From an uncultured Clostridia bacterium (GTDB taxonomy: Bacteria > Bacillota > Clostridia > TANB77 > UBA1234), in the NCBI GenBank assembly GCA_947624765.1, contig CANQLS010000091.1, positions 1 through 6,314 of the forward strand: DNA of 6,314 nt, written 5' to 3'. This document shows positions 1 through 4,332 of the stretch, one piece after another (within the stretch, counting starts at the first letter, position 1; each line of letters opens with the position of its first letter). The notes under the pieces were generated by a model. That model made no database searches. It saw only the letters and a list, made by a program, of their open reading frames with translations, and was not told where the DNA came from. Both the position numbers and the translations under genes were made by a program.

Positions 1-792
1 ACTACGATTTACCACAAGTGAGCATAACGTAATATCATCTGATTGATTTATTCTAGCAGCATATATGGCAAGAAGTGCTTCCCAAAAAACAGCCGGCGAA
101 ATATTTTTCGCTTTACAATATGTTTCTATTTGAATTCTTTTTTCTTTATCAATTACAAAACTTTCTCTACCTGCCTCTGCATCAAATCCTGCTTGTTCTT
201 TGGCAAGAGATACATATGTAGGTTTCGTTTCATATTTTTTATTCCAATATTCTTCATCTTTTTGGTATTGCGAAGATGATAAATATGTTTCTTCTTTTGT
301 AATTGCATCTGCAAAAGAAGGTAATGATTCTTCTAGTTCTTCGTTATTTTCTATTTTTTCATAATATTCCATAATCTTCGAAACTACTAACGACATAGTC
401 CAAGCATCTGCAATAAAGTGATGTAATTTTATATACATTCCTACTCTATCTTCTGTTTTTAAAATTCGAAAGTCATATAATTTTCCATTGAGTGCAAATG
501 GTGTTTGCATCCATTTATCCGTAATATTTTTTACTTCATGTTCTGATAACGTTTCTACTGAAATCTCTTCTTGCTCATAAGGAGCAAATTCTTGTGATAC
601 TTCACCATTGTTCTCAACAATTCTTAATCGCAAAGCATCGGCATTTTTCATTAATGTTTGCATTGCTTTTTTTAATATTTCAATATCTATCTTTCGATAG
701 AAAAACATATATCCGCCAACATTAGAAATAGAAGTGTTTTTAAAAAACATTTCAGTTTCTATTACATTTTTTTGCGGAGCTGTTAACTTCAT
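1..792 (-). CDS. NRPS-type condensation domain protein, N-terminal part (C-terminus cut by window edge)
   Basis: This reading frame is open from the ATG at 792-790 to the left edge (264 codons, no stop), so the gene continues outside the window. The protein starts directly in a condensation (C) domain. Seen: an N-terminal LTAPQKN segment that resembles the C1 region, the active-site motif HHFIADAW at residues 124-131 (catalytic-type second His at 125, structural Asp at 129; the usual HHxxxDG Gly is Ala), an EYWNKKY segment near residue 181, and LVVNRS at the cut end, where C domains carry the conserved Asn-Arg motif. A full C domain is about 430-450 residues, so a little over half is present. 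The family forms amide bonds between carrier-protein-bound acyl or peptidyl donors and amino acids. Because the protein begins with C, it could be a starter C domain adding an acyl group, a downstream NRPS subunit, or a free-standing C-domain enzyme; the missing part decides. It follows the histidine kinase with no gap (TAA then ATG), so the two are almost certainly cotranscribed. Confidence 0.88.
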   Translation of the reverse strand, partial: MKLTAPQKNVIETEMFFKNTSISNVGGYMFFYRKIDIEILKKAMQTLMKNADALRLRIVENNGEVSQEFAPYEQEEISVETLSEHEVKNITDKWMQTPFALNGKLYDFRILKTEDRVGMYIKLHHFIADAWTMSLVVSKIMEYYEKIENNEELEESLPSFADAITKEETYLSSSQYQKDEEYWNKKYETKPTYVSLAKEQAGFDAEAGRESFVIDKEKRIQIETYCKAKNISPAVFWEALLAIYAARINQSDDITLCSLVVNRS

Positions 793-2805
793 TTAATTTC
801 CCCCTTGCTCTTTTTCAATCGCTTTCTTGTTCAATTCAATAAAGAAAGTAGTCCCTTTTCCTAACTCTGTTTCAAAACGCATTTCGCCATTGAATTTACC
901 TTTAATAGTAGAATAGCACATATATAAACCAAGTCCTGTACCGTTTTTGCCTTTAGTGGTAATCATTTGTTTGAATAGCTTTTCTTGAATATGTTCAGGA
1001 ATGCCACCTGCAAAATCTTCTACTTCAATATATAACTTTTTACTATCATCTTTTAATCGCAAAATGATTTTTCCTGGTCGTTGTGCATATGCGTCCATAG
1101 CATTTACAATCAAATTATCAATTACTTGTACTATTGCACTAATTTCACCATTTATAATTACATCTTTTCCTACATCAACGTTTAAATCTAATGTGCAATT
1201 TCTAGTAAGAAGTTGATCTTTCATTAATATTTTTACTCTAGTCACTAATTCTTCAACAGAAAACTCATCAACTGTAGAAGCATTCATAGATACAGCTTGA
1301 CCTTTTGTAGCGTTTATTACTTCTGTCATATATTCTAAATATACTTTAATTTTTTCATTCCAACCTTCCATTTCTTTTGCGATTTCGTGATGGTCTTCAT
1401 CTGTAACTTGTGGATTAGAAATAGATTCTTCATATTCTGTAATTAAATCTTTTAGTGCTTGTACTGCACCCGCTATCGACATAATAGGTGTTTTTAAGTT
1501 ATGTGCCATACCTCCAATTAATTGTCCAACAGAAGAAAGTCTTTCACGTTCAATTAGCATTTCTTGATTTCTTTCCATTTCTTCTGCATGCTCTTTTTCC
1601 AAATCTAAAATAGTATTAAATGCTATAACTAGGTGTCCTAACTCATCATTTGATACTACAGGTAATTTTTGGTCATAATCCATTACTTCTTCATTAGCAA
1701 TCTTGTCCATATTATCAGCAACAACAACAACTTGCTCACTAATTTCTTTTGAAAAATATAATAAGAAAATTAAGCATAATACCATTAAAATTAACATTGT
1801 TTCAATTAAAAACAAATAATTATGAGGAGCATCAGTTAAATACATAACACCTACTGCATATTGTGTTTCATCTAATTTTACCATTTCAAATGCGCCTTGT
1901 ATACCACTCGCGTAATATCCATAAGTATGGCCTTCTTCAGCTACATCAAAAGTATATTTTCTAAAGAAATCTGTAATTTCTGCATCATTGTCTTGATAAA
2001 TAACTTCTTCCTTAGTAATAATGAATAGTGTATCTTCTTCTTCATGTTTTTGAATATTATTTAACAACGTCTTTACATCCGATATGTTTTGGGCAACCTG
2101 ATAATTCTGTTGTTGCATTTGGCTATGATAATTTTCATAAATAAAATTACCTCTTTCTTTTGTAAGTAACATATTAGCAGTAATTACAATAAATAAAAGG
2201 GCTAAAAACAAAAGCGGTAAAAATAGTAAAATTATTCTTCCTTGGAAAGTAATCTTAAATTGTTTTTCATATAATTTTTGATTGTTTAATTCTGTTAATA
2301 TTTCATCAAAAACATTCTTGCTGAAAATATAAGATAAAAGGCCTAAAACTAATGTGAAAGAAAATACTAAGGCTACAATTCCAAGTGTTAGAAGTGGTGT
2401 TGTACCTGTCAATGTCATTACTACAATTACTGCAAGACTAGGCACTGTAGCATGAATTAAATATATTTGATAAGGTATAGAAAAACATTTCTTTATAATT
2501 TTATCTAATTTTTCTTTATTTCCTTCATCATTACTATTTATACATTTTTTATATTTACCAATAGAATTAATTCTAGTTATAAAATATGCATTAGAAATTA
2601 GCATCATTGCTACTACAATTATTAAATACTGCTCAATATAATACATACCCATATCAATTGTTGTTTCAAATTCTGTATTAATAGAATTTGGCGGGTAATT
2701 TAACATAAGTGGGATTAAATAATAAAATGCTATGACAGAAATTATAAAAAATATATTATATAAAATAACAGCTTTTAATTTAGAATTACGAATTCGATTT
2801 TTCAT
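793..2805 (-). CDS. Membrane sensor histidine kinase, six TM helices, HAMP, HisKA-type and HATPase
   Basis: A 670-residue sensor kinase, predicted to autophosphorylate on His and pass phosphate to a response regulator. Hydrophobic segments lie at about 12-34, 59-77, 115-133, 137-160, 190-213 and 331-351. Residues 214-330 between TM5 and TM6 form the likely extracellular sensor, with a pattern reminiscent of a Cache/PAS-like fold (inferred). A HAMP follows (about 352-404, ending NDELGHLVIAFN). The H-box is GGMAHNLKTP with phospho-acceptor His435, then a long charged dimerisation helix pair (about 440-505). The ATPase shows an N-box NLIVNAMDAY (564-573), a G1-type box DFAGGIP (597-603, Ala where the first Gly is usual) and GTGLGL (622-627). 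The start chosen is ATG 2805-2803: it has AAGGGAG 7 nt upstream and leads into TM1. The frame stays open up to a TTG at 2949, but that extension runs through a promoter and inverted repeats and has no good ribosome site. It is divergent from the REC-HD-GYP gene, the likely partner, and first of an operon with the condensation-domain gene. Confidence 0.93.
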   Translation of the reverse strand: MKNRIRNSKLKAVILYNIFFIISVIAFYYLIPLMLNYPPNSINTEFETTIDMGMYYIEQYLIIVVAMMLISNAYFITRINSIGKYKKCINSNDEGNKEKLDKIIKKCFSIPYQIYLIHATVPSLAVIVVMTLTGTTPLLTLGIVALVFSFTLVLGLLSYIFSKNVFDEILTELNNQKLYEKQFKITFQGRIILLFLPLLFLALLFIVITANMLLTKERGNFIYENYHSQMQQQNYQVAQNISDVKTLLNNIQKHEEEDTLFIITKEEVIYQDNDAEITDFFRKYTFDVAEEGHTYGYYASGIQGAFEMVKLDETQYAVGVMYLTDAPHNYLFLIETMLILMVLCLIFLLYFSKEISEQVVVVADNMDKIANEEVMDYDQKLPVVSNDELGHLVIAFNTILDLEKEHAEEMERNQEMLIERERLSSVGQLIGGMAHNLKTPIMSIAGAVQALKDLITEYEESISNPQVTDEDHHEIAKEMEGWNEKIKVYLEYMTEVINATKGQAVSMNASTVDEFSVEELVTRVKILMKDQLLTRNCTLDLNVDVGKDVIINGEISAIVQVIDNLIVNAMDAYAQRPGKIILRLKDDSKKLYIEVEDFAGGIPEHIQEKLFKQMITTKGKNGTGLGLYMCYSTIKGKFNGEMRFETELGKGTTFFIELNKKAIEKEQGGN
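800..806 (-). promoter_or_regulatory. Ribosome binding site of the condensation-domain gene, inside the kinase gene
   Basis: The minus strand reads AAGGGGG, 7 nt before the ATG at 792. The site lies inside the last codons of the kinase gene and the kinase stop codon touches the start codon, so ribosomes ending the kinase finish on top of this start. This supports translational coupling and fixes the start of the condensation-domain gene. Confidence 0.8.
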
Positions 2806-2812
2806 AGTTATT

Positions 2813-2819
2813 CTCCCTT
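2813..2819 (-). promoter_or_regulatory. Ribosome binding site deciding the kinase start
   Basis: The minus strand reads AAGGGAG followed by AATAACT and then ATG at 2805, a 7-nt spacing. Neither the in-frame ATG at 2883 nor the in-frame TTG at 2949 has a comparable site, so this one sets the start at 2805. Confidence 0.8.
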
Positions 2820-2850
2820 TTCTATCATTTTTGTTTTCTATTTTTATTTT

Positions 2851-2859
2851 ATTATACCA
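2851..2859 (-). promoter_or_regulatory. Proximal kinase promoter, extended -10 TGGTATAAT
   Basis: The minus strand reads TGGTATAAT, a perfect TATAAT with the extended TGn element. The expected -35 position is only A/T-rich with no TTGACA match, as is common for extended -10 promoters. Transcription would start about 35-40 nt before the kinase ATG at 2805. The 15 bases 2845-2859 recur exactly at 3026-3040. Confidence 0.55.
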
Positions 2860-2874
2860 TAAAAAATTAATATT

Positions 2875-2922
2875 ATTTTTCATGAATAGCTTGCGTGTTA
2901 GCAAGCGTAATGAATGAAAAAT
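2875..2922. repeat. Imperfect inverted repeat upstream of the kinase
   Basis: The outer arms, 2875-2883 (ATTTTTCAT) and 2914-2922 (ATGAAAAAT), pair perfectly over 9 bp. The inner arms, 2889-2894 (GCTTGC) and 2901-2906 (GCAAGC), pair over 6 bp around a 6-nt loop. An asymmetric internal loop separates them. The element lies between the two kinase promoter elements. It could be an RNA stem-loop in a long leader or a DNA operator; no T-run follows it on either strand that would make a clear terminator. Confidence 0.6.
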
Positions 2923-2967
2923 CTCCTTATTTTCTTTTTTATGATTCAATAAAATTTACATATATTC

Positions 2968-2989
2968 TTGTCAAGCTTTAGCTTGACAA
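2968..2989. repeat. Perfect 9-bp hairpin in the kinase leader
   Basis: TTGTCAAGC (2968-2976) and GCTTGACAA (2981-2989) are exact reverse complements around the loop TTTA. It has no T-tract on either side and is only 3 nt from the next hairpin. Its role is unknown: RNA structure in a leader or a protein-binding palindrome. Confidence 0.65.
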
Positions 2990-2992
2990 ATA

Positions 2993-3026
2993 AGGAAATC
3001 AAAAATCTTTGATTTTTAGATTTCCT
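2993..3026. repeat. Long bulged hairpin just downstream of the distal kinase promoter
   Basis: The left arm 2993-3007 pairs with 3011-3026 over 15 bp with a single bulged A at 3018 and a 3-nt TTT loop. On the minus strand it begins only a few bases after the distal -10 element, so it would form at the very 5' end of that transcript. On the plus strand it is followed by a T-rich stretch, so a weak plus-strand terminator blocking transcription towards the REC-HD-GYP gene is an alternative reading. Confidence 0.6.
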
Positions 3027-3031
3027 ATTTT

Positions 3032-3060
3032 ATTATACCATTAGTTCTAAATTTTGCAAA
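3032..3060 (-). promoter_or_regulatory. Distal kinase promoter, TTTGCA-17-TATAAT with extended -10
   Basis: The minus strand shows TTTGCA (3060-3055, 4 of 6 to TTGACA), a 17-nt spacer and TATAAT (3037-3032) preceded by TGG. This is a better whole promoter than the proximal one. Its -35 overlaps the first of two 13-bp direct repeats, a position where a bound protein would affect polymerase access. Confidence 0.55.
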
Positions 3061-3083
3061 TATAATCAATATTTTGCGAAAAT
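3051..3083. repeat. Two 13-bp direct repeats with 20-bp period, candidate regulator site
   Basis: ATTTTGCAAATAT (3051-3063) and ATTTTGCGAAAAT (3071-3083) match at 11 of 13 positions and start exactly 20 bp apart, close to two helical turns. Within them GCAAATAT (3056-3063) and ATATTTTGC (3069-3077) also form an imperfect inverted repeat. The element sits between the divergent promoters, over the -35 of the distal kinase promoter and about 12 bp upstream of the -35 of the rightward promoter. Binding by a regulator is inferred, and the adjacent response regulator has no DNA-binding domain. Confidence 0.45.
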
Positions 3084-3094
3084 AAAGGTCTTAT

Positions 3095-3122
3095 TTGACA
3101 AATTTTACTTCTGTGGTAAAAT
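3095..3122 (+). promoter_or_regulatory. Promoter of the REC-HD-GYP gene, TTGACA-16-TAAAAT
   Basis: A perfect -35 TTGACA (3095-3100), a 16-nt spacer and TAAAAT (3117-3122, 5 of 6 to consensus) preceded by TGG as an extended -10. Transcription would start near 3129, giving a very short leader before the ATG at 3147. It is the strongest promoter match in the window. Confidence 0.75.
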
Positions 3123-3131
3123 GATGTTATT

Positions 3132-3139
3132 AAAGGAGG
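3132..3139 (+). promoter_or_regulatory. Ribosome binding site of the REC-HD-GYP gene
   Basis: AAAGGAGG lies 7 nt before the ATG at 3147, a near-perfect Shine-Dalgarno match that fixes the start codon. With the predicted transcription start near 3129, the untranslated leader is only about 18 nt. Confidence 0.85.
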
Positions 3140-3146
3140 CGATTTT

Positions 3147-4238
3147 ATGCGACTTAAAAATTCTACTCCAAAAGAAGATTACAAAATTATGGTTGTAGAT
3201 GATGAACAAGGTATTATTGATTCTTTAACCATATTTTTAAATAAATACCATATACAAGGTTTTACAAATCCTTTGGAGGCAATTGAAGCCTTAAAGCATG
3301 AAAATTTCGATTTACTCGTTCTCGATTTTTTAATGTCCCCTATACATGGCGATCAAGTAGTAGAGGAAATCAGAAAGTTCAACAGTAATTTATATATTTT
3401 ATTACTAACAGGTCATAAGGATTTAGCACCACCATTAGAAACTATCAAAAGATTAGATATACAAGGATATTGCGAAAAATCAGATAAGTTTGACCAATTG
3501 TTGCTTTTAATTGAATCGGGCTTAAAGTCTGTTGAACAAATGAAAACAATTCAAGATATTAATAAAAAATTAGAAAAAACTTATGCAGATTTGGAAGATG
3601 CTTATCGCGGAACAGTTGAAACACTTAGACTTGCAGTTGATGCAAAAGATAGTTATACAAAAAATCATTCTGACCGTGTTTCATACTATTCTGTCTTAAT
3701 TGGTAAAGAACTAGGGTTATCGGAAGAAGATATTCGTACATTAAGAGATGGCGGACTTTTCCACGATATTGGAAAGATTGGAATTCCAGATTCTATTTTG
3801 CAAAAACCAGGAAAACTTACAGATGAGGAATATGATGATATTAAAAATCATCCGTCTATTGGCGCTAAAATAATTGCACCAGCTAAAATCTTTAATAATA
3901 TTTTACCAATTGTAAAGCATCATCATGAAAGATACGATGGAAAGGGTTATCCGTCATCATTAAAAGGAGAAGAAATTCCATTATTTGCACGTATTGTATG
4001 CGTGGCTGATTCTTTTGATGCCATGACTTCAGACCGCAGTTATCGTCCAAGATTTACATTAGTAAAAGCATTAGATGAACTCGAAAATTGTAAAGGAATA
4101 CAATTTGATCCAGTTATTGTTGATGCCTTTGTTCATGCTTTACGAGAAAATATGGAAACTGTAGAAAAAGATTTAAACACAGAATTTATACATCGTAATG
4201 ATGATAATTTTAGTGAACCTGCAACTATTTCAAAATAA
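3147..4238 (+). CDS. Response regulator with HD-GYP output, predicted cyclic-di-GMP phosphodiesterase
   Basis: A 363-residue cytoplasmic protein with the RpfG-like order REC then HD-GYP. The receiver (about 12-128) has the acidic pair Asp18-Asp19, phospho-acceptor Asp60 (in LLVLDFLMSP), Thr88 and Lys111, all expected for an active domain. A charged helical linker (about 125-158) joins it to the HD-GYP domain (about 155-340). There His174, His206-Asp207 (FHDIGKIGIPD), His235, His259-His260, the HHERYDGKGYP motif (GYP at 267-269) and Asp288 (VADSFDAMTSDRSYRP) match the family's metal and signature residues. The family hydrolyses cyclic-di-GMP, usually to GMP or pGpG, so phosphorylation probably tunes second-messenger level. 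No DNA-binding domain is present. The last 20 or so residues are polar and unconserved in appearance. It is monocistronic, with its own promoter and terminator, and divergent from the kinase, its most likely phosphodonor (inferred). Confidence 0.95.
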   Translation: MRLKNSTPKEDYKIMVVDDEQGIIDSLTIFLNKYHIQGFTNPLEAIEALKHENFDLLVLDFLMSPIHGDQVVEEIRKFNSNLYILLLTGHKDLAPPLETIKRLDIQGYCEKSDKFDQLLLLIESGLKSVEQMKTIQDINKKLEKTYADLEDAYRGTVETLRLAVDAKDSYTKNHSDRVSYYSVLIGKELGLSEEDIRTLRDGGLFHDIGKIGIPDSILQKPGKLTDEEYDDIKNHPSIGAKIIAPAKIFNNILPIVKHHHERYDGKGYPSSLKGEEIPLFARIVCVADSFDAMTSDRSYRPRFTLVKALDELENCKGIQFDPVIVDAFVHALRENMETVEKDLNTEFIHRNDDNFSEPATISK

Positions 4239-4273
4239 ATAACAGTCAAGAATTTAAATAAATTTTTAAAATT

Positions 4274-4315
4274 AAAAAAGATGATATCCAATAATTTTAG
4301 ATATCATCTTTTTTT
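4274..4315. terminator. Bidirectional intrinsic terminator between convergent genes
   Basis: GATGATATC (4280-4288) pairs with GATATCATC (4300-4308) over 9 bp around an 11-nt loop. Six flanking A's on the left (4274-4279) pair with or act as tail against seven T's on the right (4309-4315). Both strands therefore show a hairpin followed by a T-run. It lies 36 nt after the REC-HD-GYP stop and 18 nt beyond the stop of the convergent surface-protein gene, so it can end both transcripts. Confidence 0.85.
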
Positions 4316-4332
4316 ACTTTTATTTTCTTTGC

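Larger units (their letters stand above)
2806..3146. other. Divergent intergenic region between kinase and REC-HD-GYP genes
   Basis: These 341 bases carry no convincing gene. From left to right they hold the kinase ribosome site, a proximal minus-strand extended -10 element (2851-2859), an imperfect 48-nt inverted repeat (2875-2922), a perfect 9-bp hairpin (2968-2989), a 15-bp bulged hairpin (2993-3026), a distal minus-strand promoter (3032-3060), a pair of 13-bp direct repeats (3051-3063 and 3071-3083), and the plus-strand promoter and ribosome site of the REC-HD-GYP gene. If the distal promoter is used, the kinase transcript would carry a leader of a bit over 200 nt with all three stem-loops. 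Confidence 0.75.

Noticed and set aside
43..279. Plus-strand open frame of 78 codons opposite the condensation-domain gene
   Set aside because: It has no ribosome site, encodes a Phe/Cys/Ile-rich low-complexity peptide typical of the antisense of AT-rich coding sequence, and the minus frame has clear domain motifs.
1001..1216. Plus-strand open frame of 71 codons opposite the kinase ATPase domain
   Set aside because: It lies opposite conserved kinase motifs (G1 and N boxes) and has no start signals, so it is a shadow.
2732..2917. Plus-strand open frame of 61 codons over the kinase N-terminus and leader
   Set aside because: Its hydrophobic look comes from the complement of the kinase TM1 region, and no ribosome site precedes it.
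2806..2949. N-terminal extension of the kinase by 48 codons to a TTG at 2949
   Set aside because: The extension has no ribosome site at its TTG or at the internal ATG (2883), it overlaps an extended -10 promoter and inverted repeats, and the ATG at 2805 has AAGGGAG at good spacing just before TM1.
2875..3026. CRISPR array or transposon ends formed by the clustered inverted repeats
   Set aside because: The three palindromes differ in sequence and spacing, so there is no repeat-spacer pattern. No terminal inverted repeats or transposase sequence accompany the 15-bp direct repeats.
2806..3146. A cyclic-di-GMP riboswitch in the divergent region
   Set aside because: Given the HD-GYP neighbour I looked for the conserved GEMM core segments on both strands and found none; the stem-loops here are simple A/T-rich inverted repeats.
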